Shown: positions 42,070 to 56,504, counted from the stretch's first letter. The stretch: DNA of 64,000 nucleotides from Phoenix dactylifera (GCF_009389715.1 NC_052393.1:1240001-1304000); one strand, 5' to 3'. Numbers and translations are program-made. The notes: generated from the sequence alone by a model not told the origin.

Positions 42070-45000
42070 GCTTCTCATTGATAACAATTTCTGCCAAATC
42101 TGGTTGTGATGCATGGACCATTTTTTATTTTGTCAGCAGGTTTAAGAGAGTTTTTTACATAGAGAGGTCCTATGAGCTTTTTCATGTTTTGAGAGTTTTG
42201 TGACACTAGATTATTTGTTTGAAGTTTTTATGGCACCCATGAAAAATTATGCTTTCATTTCTTTAGTAAGTGGCATCTTATTTTATATACTGTTTATACT
42301 GCCTCTGCCGACATATCTTAGATTAGAATCACGAGGAATGAGTGTTGGATGGGTTTATGAAATGGAAGATGGACTCGGAATAGCATTGCAATGGCAGGGT
42401 GCTATTTGAAGAGGATTCCAATTTTCTTTTATTTTTGTGAAATTTCTTCTAAGACTAGTGCCTCCTTGTTTTTTTTTAGCCCATTGCCTTGAGGTTCTGT
42501 GAAGAGACTGTAACAGGAGGTACAAAGAGACATGTCTTGGATATTTTCACCAGTCCGTTTCTAGATAACAGAATATGGATATTGACATCAACAGGATCAT
42601 GGATAAGAGGCATAATATTTCAATCTTTTTATTGAGTTCTTGTTGCATTTAGACACGTTCGGAAGTACAGAAGGAAAATCATGGTGGATATGGGAGACCA
42701 TGCTTGGTGGCCTCCTCCGGAGGTAAATCCAAGAAGCAGATGTTTGGTTGTGTGATGTTTAAACTTATTCAGCGTGATGCAATTATTCAAATTTATTTTC
42801 ATATATCGACAACTTACATATCACACCCACCCCCAGCACAAAAAAAAACTGCATGTCAATTATTTTAAGTTGTTTAATTATTTATTATTATTATTTATTT
42901 TCTTAGTTACCCGAACCTTTTCTTGCTCAATATTTAGGTTGAAAATTTGGAGCCAAGTTATGGAGGCAAATGAACTAGAACATATGGCCGAACTGCCTGG
43001 TTATCATGATATCTCTCTATTTTGGAAGGTTACTTATGGGTTGTGCTGGATATTATGTGGTTTTAGATAACCTAAATCAGATCTGTTTCTTAAACATGTC
43101 AAAAATCCAAACTGACCTTATTAATTTGGTAACCTGATCTGGCCTGTAAATAGGTTAAATCAGGTTAGGTAGATATAAAACATATTAAGTAGGTCTTAAA
43201 TTGGGAAATTAATCATGTTATGATCCAACCAACTATTAAATTGGTCAGAAATAGGTTAAATTGGTCATGTTATGATCCAACCAACTATTTAATTTAAACA
43301 GAACCAGTTTAATAAATGGATCAACCTGTTAATGACTTAGATTTGTTTATGTGAAACCCAAGCCTGTTTAAAGTACAAGTTAGAGTGGTGGGTCTTAAAA
43401 TGCCACCTCAAATCCAAAGTGATATTGCTTAGTGTTACTTTAACAATCACAAGGATGATGCCTATTTTACCAAGCAAAAGGGGAAGGAAAAGCACAGAGC
43501 ATGACTTATTCTATTTGACCCAATTTGGTTTAATTAACTCTTAATTTTACGACTCCTTCGAATAAAATATCAAGAAACTATGAGAAAAAATTAATAGGGA
43601 CTTTAGAGCTCAAAAAAATAAAAAATAAAAACAAAGAAAAAGATAATGAAAATACCTGATTGAAGATAAACCTAGCCACAGTCAATTAAAATATATTTGG
43701 TTTTATACCTCTTAATGGCTATTGAATGGCTATTATAAACATACGAAAAAAAACAAAGTCAAAATATGGTAGAGGGGAGAATAAAAGACGAGCACAAGTT
43801 TAACTATCCAAGGTGTTGAAGATGGCTTTCGGGCTGCAATTTAGGGAAAGAAGAACCAAGCCTTGCCAAGTTTAATAAGCAAGCTAAGCTTAAGCTGTTT
43901 ACAAGCAACTTGTTTAAGAGTTCTATTGAAAGCATGGGATCATTTCAGATTTTCATTTATAGTTAATAATCTTAAATATATTAATGTTATAATTGAAATA
44001 CATTATATTCAACATAGTTTATATTTTACACATGATAAGTGTTATAAAAAATAATTATTGATATAATTAATAATTATTAAAATTATATATATTGTTTTTA
44101 TATGAGTATTTTGAGGTAATTTAAGTCAAATTTAAGTGAACTAAGTTTAGCTCCAACCCAGCTCATTTTTTAAATCGAGCGAGTCTAATTTAAGTCAAAT
44201 TTTGAACTCGAGCTAGCTCATGCACAACTTGCTCATTTGCAGCCCTCCGCTGCATAAGGCAAGGCCACCAAGGCAATTTCACTTTTTTCGCCTCCTAAAA
44301 ATGACTTTAAGCATTGTTTTGTCTTTATTAATATTATCACTAATTGTCCTAACCATAAATCTGCAGCGTCCAGTTGCCTCTCAAATATCTTAAGATGAAG
44401 GACATGTTCAACGCATCTACTCTGCATGGTTGTGCACTTGAAGAAAACAATGCAGCAATTAGGGCCTGCCTCAGTATATATAACTACTAACTGAAGGCCC
44501 TTGACTCAACAAATATAACTACTAACTGAACTCTTCAAACCAAGTTACATGAACCAATTACATATGCCACCAAACAGCTGCATATAAATACAGTTCCCGC
44601 AATTAATACTACATCAAACTCTAGTTACTAAATTACAGCTAGTTTTATCCAAACAGGGGTCTCATATTCTTCTTTTCCTCGAAGATCTGCAAAAACTGGT
44701 AAGGCATTAAACATATCATGGGTGGCCAAAATTAACTAGAAACCTAGCAAATAGGAGCAGATATATCTTGTATGGCAAACAATACCATGCACCACATGCC
44801 ACCATTTAAAAAGGAGATTGGCAAAGTTAATCTTAATCATGGCCGATCTTCATTTCAACTAATGATTACAAAAAATTCACCAAATAGATCTTCGGGAGTC
44901 CACAACAATCGCCACATATGTTGCAATTAATTCAGCAAGTCCACACTGCTAATTTAGCATTTTATAAGCTAAACAAGAATATGGTTAAACTAGAAAATGG

Positions 45001-45215
45001 TTAATTTAATATACATATAAGCACAACTTTTAGCATATTAAAATGAATACTCTGTATATCACAGATATTGCATATTCCACCTCATCAAAATGATGTTTTC
45101 TCTAATTTTCATTCGTCTCTGGGATTCTTCAGTGTGAGAAGAGCAAATGCTATCAATGAAACTACAACTTCAAAACCAAGAATGGGATGAATGAATGAAG
45201 TCCTTTCTATATCAT
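42070..45215. other. Intergenic region between RPL14 and the RRM gene
   Basis: The first few hundred bases are probably RPL14 3' untranslated sequence. About 43060-43400 is a diverged AGGTTAAATT-type repeat, with CATGTTATGATCCAACCAAC present twice, about 52 bp apart (43215 and 43267). No gene is supported in the rest. Confidence 0.5.
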
Positions 45216-48200
45216 TCAGCTATCCCCATAGTATTCTTGTGCAAGACCGAGCATAGGAGCAGTGTCTATGGTTTTCTCTTCTATTTTTCTGCAAAGATTT
45301 TGGATCAGTTTGCGCACATGCTTTCGACCCTCAGGTTTGCTCCATAGAGTTTGAAGAATTTCAGCTGGAATGACTGTTGCAGGTTGTGCAACCCACTGAT
45401 GGTGATCAACCATCAAACCATTCAATCTATCAACCAAAAGAAATTGAAGAAATAGTAAACCTCAAGTATAATTAAACACGAAGAAACAGTAGACTTCATG
45501 AAAAAAGCTAATCAATGATTTCCTAGCTAATACTCTTTGATGGTGATCAGACCATGTTATCAGGATCCCTCCAATTTATTATCTATAGTTTACCTGTTTA
45601 GGATCTTCACCATGTTGCCATATTCGGATAATTTGAAGTGCACATCAAAAGTGTCAATATCTCTGCCAATTATTCTCTTGACTTGCCCATAGGATTCACA
45701 TATGTTCTGAATCCTTGTTATTCCGCTGAGGGGGTTCACTCTTGAGATTCTCACAACAGTTGTTTTGGGTGCGTCAATCCTGTAGATTGTAAGCTTCTTT
45801 CCTACTACAGATACAGTGGCTACTGCAAGAGCCCTTTCCTTTGATTCTTCTGACTGCAAAAAGAGCAACAAAGGGTATGAGAGTCTCAGATCCATAGTCC
45901 TCTCTACTTCTAACCTTTTCCTGCAGAAACTTACAACATATAATAATAGGTAAAAGTCATAGCCTGAATCCTTTGAAGCAGGATGAAATTTGAAGTCTGA
46001 AGAGCTTGAGAAGGGAAAACTATTTTTTTTACTTACAAGGGTGGCTATCAGATGGATAAAGTTAGAACCAAACTGCATAAAAGAAATGAAGGTTATCCTG
46101 GGGATGGTAATTGGGCTCCTAATGGGGAGAAAAGCATTCAGATTGGATGTTCTACCTCGTTGAAAGGTTTCTATTTGACTCTATATCACCAGGAGCTTTT
46201 GCAACCAAACATGAGCTTGTCATGGACAGGCTCAAGACCTGTGGTGCACGGCTATAATTAGTAAACTTAGGAGGCGGACATCAGATTGCATTGGCTTTAA
46301 TTTAAATCCAGGCGTAACCTGTCCTATGAGTATGCTGTTTGTAGGGTACTCTTTGATTATCAGATAGAAAACCTATCAAAAATTTAATGTCCCTGACCAA
46401 TATGTGAAAAACAAAATTTTGTACAAGCAAAGATAAAACCTCTAGAATCACAAGCAGAGGAAACAGAGAATTAGAACATACGGTAACAGGACAAAATGTG
46501 GTTGAGATGGGTTATAAGGAGAAGTGGACCTAGCTGCAACCCAACTTGTTTTCAAACTTAAACAAATATAAACCCATGCACAGGCAATGTGTACAGAATG
46601 GGTGTCAAACAAATAAAACAATAGAATGGTAGTCAGTGTCAAAAGGTTGTTAGAGACTTCTGGGAATGATTTTTTTGCAAACAATCGTTTTCTAAGCTTT
46701 TCTGTTTAAGCCATGAGTTGCATGATGTGCAAGTTCATTAGAGGTGTAACCCTGAATTTAATCTACTAAAATGTCACTTGTTTGAGTAAGCTGCTTAGTC
46801 TTGAGCAGACAGCTTTCAGAATGAGTTTATCCACAGTATAGTTTAAAAAGATAGTTATCTTTACAGCAGATAAATGAACATAGAAGTATCAAGAATTCAC
46901 AAGAATATGGATCACCTCGTACTCAACATAAACACTGGATCCCGTGGAGCCCATGGCAAGGCCAGTGATGCATCCCCAGAATGATAGTGCATGTTTCAGC
47001 TGATAAAATGATGTATTTTCTGGCAACCCCTTGACCATTACTGTCCGAGTTGGATTTTTGAGAAAAGCTGCAGGAAAATCTCCATCTTTGGCAGGCTCCA
47101 TGTTAGCCAATCTGCTGTGAAACTTTATAGGAGAAGTTGCCTCTACAACAACATCTGCACCGCATACAGCCACACCAGTTTTACTTAGAGCTTTAATCAG
47201 CCCCTCTTCCGTCTGCAAAAATGTTAAGATTCCATCAGACTTTCAAGAGACAGCTATATAGGTTCCATGGCTTGAAGAACTAACAACTTGGGCAACAAAG
47301 GAACCAAACATGCAAACTATGAGGCCACAGAAAACATTAAGTTTTTGGCGGTCATCTAAAACAGCTTATTTTACATTTAGTACGTGCAGTAGATATTCTG
47401 AATCATGAACCATAAACTGATATCAGGAATCTAAGATGATTGAAACACGTGAAAGTGTGTGCTTTGAAGAGGGGAGGAGGGCAGGTTCTGGCTAGTTGGC
47501 AAGTCCAGGACTCCAGATTGTGGCCTGCCTCTCCTAACGACATTTGCATGCAAGAAGCCTATGATTACATTTTTATCCATTTTTCAGGCACATTCTAAGT
47601 CCCGGAAGTTTTTTGAAGTAATCTTTATCTATGTCTACGTGTCATACAGTCAATGCTGCATGGGGACAATGCTGTGTCAGAATAGAAAAAAATACAGGAC
47701 ACCGAGACACATTGAACACAAATTTTGAAATCTCTAAATTAAAATTATAGTTTCTTTTATTGTATTTGAAATTAGATTATTGTGAATCTATACCTATTAG
47801 GAGAGGATTCACATGGCAACCCCTACTATACAACTCAGGGTCCATCAAGCCAATCTTTAAGAGAATATAACCGTGTGAAAAACTTGTTTGCTAACCACAT
47901 AACTCTGTTGGTCCCATTTTTCACTGTATTTGGTACCATTTTTCACACTCTGAGGAAAAAAAAATTGGAAGTATCTGATATGTGACAAGATTTAAGGATG
48001 CAAGTTCTTCATGGTAGGCTTTTGTGTATGGATATCCATGCAAGCTATGACAAAAGGCATGAGATAGTGGGACAGAAGTACCTTGAAACAAACATAAGCA
48101 TAGTTGTATCTGTTCTCTCTTCTTGTGCGAACAACACGGATTTCAGTAATCGGCCCACAATCATGGAAAGCAAGACCAATATCATTGATCTTGGCTGCTT

Positions 48201-51200
48201 TCAGCAAAAATTTCACCAAGAGGCAGTTTTCATGACTTCCTGTTCCTTCATGTAGAAAAGCATCCAAGTTCTGTGGTTGAGTTGAGAAAGCATCCTCATC
48301 CTTTGACTCAGGCTCTAGATAGTCGAATGCTGCAATATCAGAATCACTTTCTTCACTCAAAAGTTGGGACTCCAACATATCTGGGGACCCCATTGCTTTT
48401 CCATTTTTACTTAATTGAAGATTCACATTTTTAATATCGTAGCCTCTAGGTTGATTCTTCTGGGTACTATCTCTTACCTTGGAATGTAATGTGTTTACTT
48501 CCCTTGGTTCCTCTGTGTCTGTCTGCCCTGCAGATTTCCTGTACTCGTTTTCATCATTCAAAGTCAGTAACTTTATACTTTCATCAACAAAGCCCCTCAT
48601 TTCCATGTCATTTTTATTATTAGGTACACGTGCCCAAGATCCAGCCTTATGTGTGTCTTTTGAAAGTTCAATTATTCGCTCAAGAAGACCTTTGACTTCT
48701 GATTTCTTCTCAGAATCCTCTCTAATTTTCTCTTTTGGATTCAAGGACTTGTCTTGCTTCATATTTTTCTTGTCGATTACATCATCATCTTTGGAGTCTT
48801 TTTGATTTCTTTTGAATAGATCAACTAAACCAAAGACATGCTTGTTTTCCTCTCTCAAATTTGAAGTCTCATGTTTCAAAGTGTCGGTCTTTCTGCACTT
48901 CAAACCCACTTCTGTATTTCTTCTAAAAAAGTCAACCAAATTAATGACCTTTTGATCTGATGGTGCGATGTCATTCAATGGCGAACTCTGATTAGGTGTC
49001 AGGAAATTAACATCTGTTGCTTGAGAGTTCTGATCTGGTTCCCCGCATTTTTTGCCAGTCAGGTACTGTTCATTACCATTTGGAGTAGCTTCAGTTAATT
49101 GAGCCTCATGTCTGTGCATGCTGATAGAATTTTCTTCATCCTCAGCAATATGACTAAGCGAGCGAGATTGCTGCAGGCTCCCCACTGTTTTAGGAGATGC
49201 AGGACTATCTACTGATTGTTCCATTTGTTCTTTTTCAAATAGTTCTGTATCCTCCAAACTTCTGACAGATGATAGCACTGATGAATCTGTATCCGCTGCA
49301 CTATGAGATTCTGTTATATTTGACAGCTCTGTTAACAAAGCAAATCCTTTTCCAGGCATGTCGAGCTCTCCAATATCTGAATTTTCGTTTATAACTGCAG
49401 CCTTAGGAGTTTCCTCTGCTGTAACGTGTGACTGTGAACTTGCAATTTGGCTGTCACTCAGAGATCCAGGCAGCATTTTTGATTTCATTTCTGCTAAGAT
49501 ATCTTTTAGAATGTACCATGATCCACCCACCTCATCATGAACTTCTTTTGTCTTGGGAAAGACACCAGGATGTGTTATCATATATCTGCACAAGGAATGG
49601 GATGAAAAGGACATCAATAAGCACAGAAAGGGGAAGACATAAGCTTTTAGAGTATTATGAGTGAGATGCCAAATGCATGGCCTATACAAGCATAACAACA
49701 CAGGATAATACTGTTAATTCTCTCTCAGAAGAGATGAAGAATGCCTATCATGGAGGATACTTAAATAATCTTGACAGGCCACTAATTCTAGAAAGTACCT
49801 TTGATAATGCCAGAAAGGAAGCAGAGAAGACTGCAACCCAACATAATCAAATGGACTGGGCAAGAGTTGACATTTTTTTTCCAGCAACCCTGAATGTTAT
49901 TAAACCATTATGATAACACATGTCAAAGCAAATGGTCATTAACCAATGGAATTTGGCTAAGCAACTGGTACCCTTCCTCCTATTCGGAGGAAGTGGTGGT
50001 GTACCTTTTGTATCCATAATGTGAAATTTGTTGGTGGCATTTATGTGCAAGGTTTGCAAAAAGGCGCAACATGTGGATGTGGGGGGAATGTGATGCAATT
50101 ATTGTATGGGCACAACTGGGTCACTGTAGTGGTGGGATAGGTGTGCGAGTTGCTGGGGCAAGTGATGCAGTAGTCAGCTGCATGCCCAACAGCTTGTCAG
50201 GTCTAGTGGGGAAGGTTACCCCCATCGCCAGCCCCACTCCTAGCCTAGAACCGATCTATCAATTCTTTTTCTTGACATGAAAATTATATGAAACATAGGT
50301 TTCTTATATCATATATAGTTTTAAATAGAGAGATCATTTGATATGTGGAGTCATACAAAAACATGACATGTAGAGGAAAGCTGGTCTCGCAACATAGGTA
50401 TATACACTCCACTATGTGAACAGAGAAGGGGTCAAGGAGCATTAGCTTGAATCTTGTCTGGGTCCTTGCTAGAATCATCAAGGTATGTTTTTGATGGTTG
50501 TAAAAAAGGTTTCTAAGACAGTTCAAACTTTTGGCATTCAGCCAAATATTGGACGCAACATCAACTATTTAGTTGTAGTTCATAGAGCACATGAAAGACT
50601 GTAATTCATGAACCAATAAAATTTACCATAGACCCTTATGGTCTTGCAACTGGCACTCAAATACTTATATTAAGAAGCAATGAAAATGGTCTATAAACTT
50701 GAATTATGAGTAAACAGTGAAGTTTGTTGATGTCATAAACCATTATACTTTATTTATAATTATTAACATATATGTAAACATATACTTGTTTGTTCTTGTA
50801 CCATAGCTGTACTGTATCCTATTTATTTAAGATTTGACAGATCGGTGTATCGTATTGTGTCTTATTTGTATCTCATATCTATACTCATGCTTCATGGTCA
50901 AGGATATTTTCATTCCTTTTTCTTGAGACCACCCTTGTGAAGAGTTTTAGCATCAACTTCAGGCAAGTAATTCCATCCACCTCCGACTACACCAATAATT
51001 CCTTGATGCTTTCCACTTATAATCCATTAAGAAACCACATTCATAACTAATATGACTTAGGATCTCTACAACTCTGCCTTTCTCAAATATACTATGAAGC
51101 AATAGAGGAAAGAGACTAAAACCACCATAGGAAAATGCTCCTCTAACCTATTATCCAGTAAGAATACAATTAAGCAAGGCACAACAGTGCCATTTTACTT

Positions 51201-52200
51201 AACATTATACATTACTCCCAGGAAGGTTGACAGGATCATGTCCCCTTAAAGAGCTGGTATAGCTCCTTGCAGCACTCATAATATGGAACTTTGTTCTCCT
51301 TGACCAAGAAAATAATTACACTCAAAATTCCTAGCTCCTAAAACTCTCCACTCTCATCACTCCTCCTTTCTTCACTTATAATTCAAAGGATCTTACTCTG
51401 TTGACTCCATTGAGGACAAACAAAATTCAACACTTAACGACAAAGCAAGACCGAGTAGGTTCTGAATGACCAAACAATGTTAAATGATCATAATATCTGC
51501 AGCACTCCATGTAAGGCCAGTACAACACAACCCACTTTGAAAAATCTCTGCACTAACACTTCGAGCGAGCTTACTTCCAATATTTCCAATATTTTAAGTT
51601 CAGTATCTCGTAAAAGGACAACACTTTGTTATCAACATTCTACCAACATTCACAACTTACCGACATTCCAAGATAATCTTCGAGTTGTTTGTCATAAATT
51701 AATTAAACAAACTGGACATTAAACCTCCCAATTTCTTTTCCTTGTGACCGACGATTCTTGGAGTTCTGGATATCCCCATAACCTTAAAATTTCAACCATA
51801 GCATTAAAATACCATTGGAAGTTATTCAGTCCCACCTACTCTTTATTTTCCAGATAAAATAGGAGAAAAGCAGAGAAACATAGCGCTGTTTCAAAAAAAA
51901 ATCAAAATCAGCAGATAAATGAAAGGAGAAAGAAACATAGGATGATCATTGAGAACCTCTGGATGAACGAATTTACAGCTTCTAGCTTCCTCTCTTTGGC
52001 GACCTCAGCCTTCTTGGAGACCTTCTTAGGAGGAGGAGGAGAAGAAGCGAACCATCTTCGCGGTCTGGGAAAGCCTGATCGGCCAATTCACAGTCTCAGA
52101 AAGCAATAGCGAAGACCAAGTTTGGAAAAATAAAAGAAGAATCGAAAGGGGGAAAGAATTTGGAGAAAAGAAACTGAGAGGGTGTACCTTTCTTGGGCAT
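45216..52200 (-). CDS. Large protein with three C-terminal RRM-like domains
   Basis: Six exons, 52200-52188, 52074-51957, 49585-48082, 47212-46916, 45853-45594 and 45426-45216, join in phase to 800 residues. Exons 2-6 are well supported. The 13-bp first coding exon (MPKK) is the only in-phase start I found and is less certain. The N-terminus is basic (KKVSKKAEVAKERKLEAVN). Then comes a compact, conserved-looking module, SFIQRYMITHPGVFPKTKEV and VGGSWYILKDILAEMKSKML (about residues 40-85), reminiscent of a small helix-turn-helix. A long charged, Ser/Glu/Lys-rich probably disordered region follows (about 90-490). RRM1 (about 497-572) has RNP1-like YNYAYVCF, split by an intron. RRM2 (about 598-672) starts RTVMVKGLP. 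RRM3 (about 675-750) is degenerate. RNA binding, perhaps nuclear, is inferred from the folds. I do not recognise the family name. Confidence 0.82.
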
Positions 52201-52246
52201 CCGGAGCTCTGCTTCCAATAGAAACAGACGAGACAGCGCCATATGC

Positions 52247-52280
<34 letters not shown>

Positions 52281-54590
52281 AGAGGAAGGGGTCTCGGAGG
52301 GTTTTAAGGGTTTTAGAGAGGAGAGGAAAAGGATGCGGCCACAAGCCCACACTGCTGTTAGACACGCGCCGTGCATGTGATATAGAGTAACGGATACCCG
52401 TGCCCTTTCGTTTTGACGCCAACTTGATGTTTTTCCCTCGTTTTGATGCCAACTTGATGTTTTTCTCTTGGTTGGTCTTGGGGATGCAAATGAGTTGGAG
52501 CAGACTCAGCCATAATAATCTCGATCCAATCTAATCTTTTATTTGGGTTCAACTCTTAGTTGGACCATGACCTAAACGAATAAAATACCAAGTCCGTGGT
52601 TATAATTTCTGACCCAACAGGTCATTCGGGTCGGATTGAGTCAGGTCCATGTATAACCCGGCCCGACCTAAAAAATTCGGATCCAAATCGGCTTCTGATC
52701 AGGCCCAAGTTAGATCCCTATACTTGTCATTTCCTATGCTTGGTTTTTTTTTTCAATGAGTGAAAATTACAGAAAGCAAGTTATACAGAAACATGCAAGT
52801 GAAAGTGCTTAGTCATCGCAAAATAACCTAATAATGATAGGCTCAACCTAGTTAGCTATAAGAATTTTTTTTGTCCATGCATGCAATACTTTTTTTTTTT
52901 TTTGAGTAGAAAAGAATTGCATCGATGCTAATCTTTTTATTTAGCAGTGATATCTCCTGAATTTGTTAGAATGCATCCACTACTATTTTTTCTAAACATC
53001 CTACTAGAAAAGCATGCATGGGCCAAGATGAAGAGTATAGTTTTGATAATGACATATGATAAAGTTCAACAAGTGCAAAAGACTCATCATAAATCCATCT
53101 TCTTCTACGTGGCAAAATTATATTCTATTTTGCCTTTATTAGTTTGAACTTCCTTCTTAAGAAAATAATGTTCTCATTTAATGTAACCAATATAAGCTTT
53201 GATATAAAATTCGTGCCATTCGATAGTATACAAAAGATAGTCTCTTCTATTTCTCTCGTCCTCAAACACAAGAAAAGATTAGAGGAATAGAGAGTTGAAG
53301 ACCCTTAAGCATTCCTGCGGGCCCTAACGGTGTACTGGATTTGGGTCGGATCGAGTCGGGTTATAAGGTAGAAAACCTAAAATTGCTCCAAAAATCAAAT
53401 GGATAAAGTCGGGTCGAAATTTAGTAAACCCAAAACAGACTCCGAAAATAGAACGGATCTAATTTTAGAACCTGGCCCGGCTCTACGAGTCCTTTAAATC
53501 GGGTTGGATCGCATTTAAGTGGATCGGGTCGGGTCGGGTCGAATCATGGCTCAAACCGACTCATTTGCAGCTTTAGTTGGTCTAGTCTCCTTATTTCTTC
53601 CTATTAGAACTCATTTGGTTCAGAGTTTCTCTCACTGAAATATTTGTTCTAAAATGCTGATAACTAGGTATATGATACCTGGAAAAGTAATTTTTGTATG
53701 TTTGGTTGATAATAAGAAAGTAACATATTCTAGAATGGCTTATATTTGGTTGAACATCTATTTTTCTAAAAATATTATATAAAATACCTAACATGTCTAG
53801 AAAGATTTTATCATATTCTAGCTAAAAGCTTAAAGCCACCTTTGAAAAAAAAAATATCCTAATTTCTAGCCAGTGAGAATTGAATTTTTCCATGTCCTAT
53901 ATGAGTTTTTGTTAATAAAATATGAAAATTTTATTTTTATGGAAAAGCTACTTGCCCATCTTTTTTTAAAAAAAAAACTCCAACCCAATATAAGATATTT
54001 TATTAATTATATTTTTTCCCCTCTTTTCACGAATCATAGGAGTCCTTGGATTGTCTAATAACAAAAACTAGCATGTTTTCCAAAAATGGATATTTTCATC
54101 GAGATAATGACAGGGTAAGTGATAGACCTAATTTGTGAATCATGCTGCTGGGAATATTTTCTGATATTGCCACTAGCTTTGGTGCTTTGAACGCTCGGAT
54201 TTTATCAAACAAGTAACTTGGATGGTGGTGGTTAATGTATACATGTATCATATATACTTTAACTTGTGGACTATTTTAGGTGTATTAAGCTAAATGAAAG
54301 CTAAAATTAAGAAAAAGAAACCACTGAGATACCATAGTGATCTCTGCATGATTAACAAAATTAAATTCCCCAATGTGATGCTGGCAACATTGGTTTCATG
54401 CCCATTCATGTCGAGAAGCCAAAGAACTGCAGTATCCCAAGACACCAAAACCATAGAGAATTTTGGGCAAAATGTAATGTCCAGAATTTTGAAGCATTGC
54501 AGGGAGTAAGAGTACATCCAACGAAATCAAAAAATGAAATAAAAAAAATAGATGCATAGTTAATCTATAAAGCTCCTCTAGAATGCTCTG
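52201..54590. other. Intergenic region upstream of the RRM gene
   Basis: The first 100 bp are probably the RRM gene 5' leader, with a (GA)n run at 52246-52278, read as CT on the transcribed strand. A 30-bp direct repeat (TTTTGACGCCAACTTGATG core) is doubled at 52409-52468. About 52540-52720 and 53330-53570 carry GGGTCGG/GACCCG-rich diverged repeats in opposite senses. No gene is supported. Confidence 0.5.
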
Positions 54591-54594
54591 CCAT

Positions 54595-55126
54595 AGAAGA
54601 TGCACCCCAATCTGTAGCTTTATTCACTTCACAATGCACATGAGTAGCTCTGAAAGACAAGCAGCTATGGTTATCCTCCAAATATCCTAAAAGAAGGGAT
54701 GTTCATTCATCTTGTACTTGTGTCTACAAAAGATGCAACCCAGTCTACAGCTATATTTGCTTCACGATGCATATGACTAGCTCTGAAAGATAAATAGCTG
54801 CTGGCTATCCTCCAAATATGCTGCTAAGGGATGTTCATTCATCATGTACTTCTATGTCCTTATCCAGCCAACCACTGTCGCAAAGCCTTCCTCAAGATAG
54901 ATAAATTCAACCCTAAGGATGAATTCTCATGCCACTCTCAACTTAGCACTAAGAATAGAGATATCATAGAGCTGACTACGCCTACAACAATGAGTCTTGA
55001 ATCATAGCCTCTGAATACAAATCCAACATCACCTCTTCCATCATCATTCAAAACACCACTATCGAAATTCACCTTAAGGAAGCTTGGGTAGAAAATTCTA
55101 AGTGATAAAGATCGTTCGGAGTGCAA
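54595..55126 (-). mobile_element. Decayed LINE RNase H domain with internal duplication
   Basis: The minus strand at 55126-54938 reads FLKVNFDSGVLNDDGRGDVG and then FVFRGYDSRLIVVG, the N-terminal strand pattern of the RNase H domain found at the end of plant LINE proteins. Downstream, the C-terminal signature occurs twice, at about 54725-54846 (ASHMHREANIAVDWVASF) and 54595-54713 (ATHVHCEVNKATDWGAS), owing to a duplication of about 125 bp. The middle of the domain is missing or unrecognisable. This is old debris. Confidence 0.55.
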
Positions 55127-55300
55127 CCACTGCTGAAAAGAAGCCTCTGATCTCTCTCGCTATCAGCTGCTCCCCAACGGTAGGTAAATGAATGATTTCC
55201 GAAGCTTACAATAACCCTCGATAGCTAGATGATGCTATCAAAAAGTTTGAGATTTCTAGCTAGCAAGATATAGTATGTGACAAGCCGTCCGGATACAATG

Positions 55301-55302
<2 letters not shown>

Positions 55303-55388
<86 letters not shown>
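55303..55388. repeat. (TA)n microsatellite
   Basis: About 85 bp of pure TA dinucleotide, likely length-variable. It gives rise to a spurious Tyr-Ile frame. Confidence 0.98.
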
Positions 55389-55391
<3 letters not shown>

Positions 55392-56152
55392 TAATATGCA
55401 TCATATGTGCTCTTCCTTTTTTTTTTTTTTGTAGATATATGCGCTGTTTTATTGATAGACTTAGAAAGGAAAACTTAAGCAGATACTAGGCATAAAAATT
55501 TAGTAAGTGAATCCAACCAAGTCTAATAGATGTCAACTAATTAATACTAAATCAAATCAAATCCTAAAAAAGGCATTTCTCTTCTATTACTTCCTTTACC
55601 TCTTTGTTGTATACAATTAAGACCACCAACACCATTAATAGTCACCCTCTCCTTCCAAGTCATTTAGCATGCGCAGCTCATGATGGAAGCCGATATGAGA
55701 ACATGGAGGCATCAATAATCAAGATGGAATCATGTAAGAGTTTTCCTCCTCCTTTTTTCCTTTTTTTCTCTTTTTAATATTTCAAAATTATATTCTTCAT
55801 CTTTTACATGTTCATCAAGACTTATTTTATCATTTCAGCTTGATCTAAAACCTTTCAAAGACTGTTATCTAAAAAGTAGGTATTTTATCTTCTTTCCCTC
55901 CAATCAAATATTGATTAGTCCCAAAAATCTTGATATTGGCCTTTTGGTCCTCTAAGCTTTACACATGCTTTGATTTAATAAAAGAATTTTGTAAAGCAAT
56001 GATCATTGTGATCATTGGAAGCGCTACATCAATAAGCCTCTGCAGTATTTTTCTACATAAATTCAATTTTTGATTAAAAGATTTAACATTTTTTTTGCCC
56101 ATATCTTATGTACTTTTTTCATTGTATGTATTTACTCTTCCAAGTTTTGTAG
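55389..56152. other. Stretch before the PP2C relic
   Basis: No supported gene. An upstream PP2C exon might have been expected here, because the first recognisable PP2C exon starts at a splice acceptor and not at an ATG, but I could not identify one. Confidence 0.4.
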
Positions 56153-56425
56153 GTGACTAAGGTGAGAAGATATTTGAAAAGGATAAAGAAGGGTACAAGA
56201 ATAATGAAGGACAGAAGAGTTTGGCATGGTATTTCCCATGGGTTTCATATAGTTGAAAGAGGTGATCAATCTGAAGGCTCTATACTTGCCCAAAGAGAGC
56301 AAATAGAAGACTCTGAGATTTGGTTATTTGGAGCTTTTGATCATAATATGGGAGATAGCATTACAAAGTATCTGCAGTCAAATATTTTCGACGAGATACA
56401 TAATGAGGTAAGGAATACCAAACAA

Positions 56426-56504
<79 letters not shown>

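Noticed and set aside
42774-43070. 98-residue plus-strand frame downstream of RPL14
   Set aside because: No recognisable domain, low-complexity start, and no splice partner.
44640-44700. Exon-like minus-strand segment ending IFEEKKNMRPLFG before a stop
   Set aside because: It has a fair splice acceptor, but no partner exon or gene was found and the RRM gene already ends at 45216.
52026-52452. Ser/Leu-rich minus-strand frames over the RRM gene 5' end
   Set aside because: They are driven by the (GA)n/(CT)n run and lie out of frame with the supported exons.
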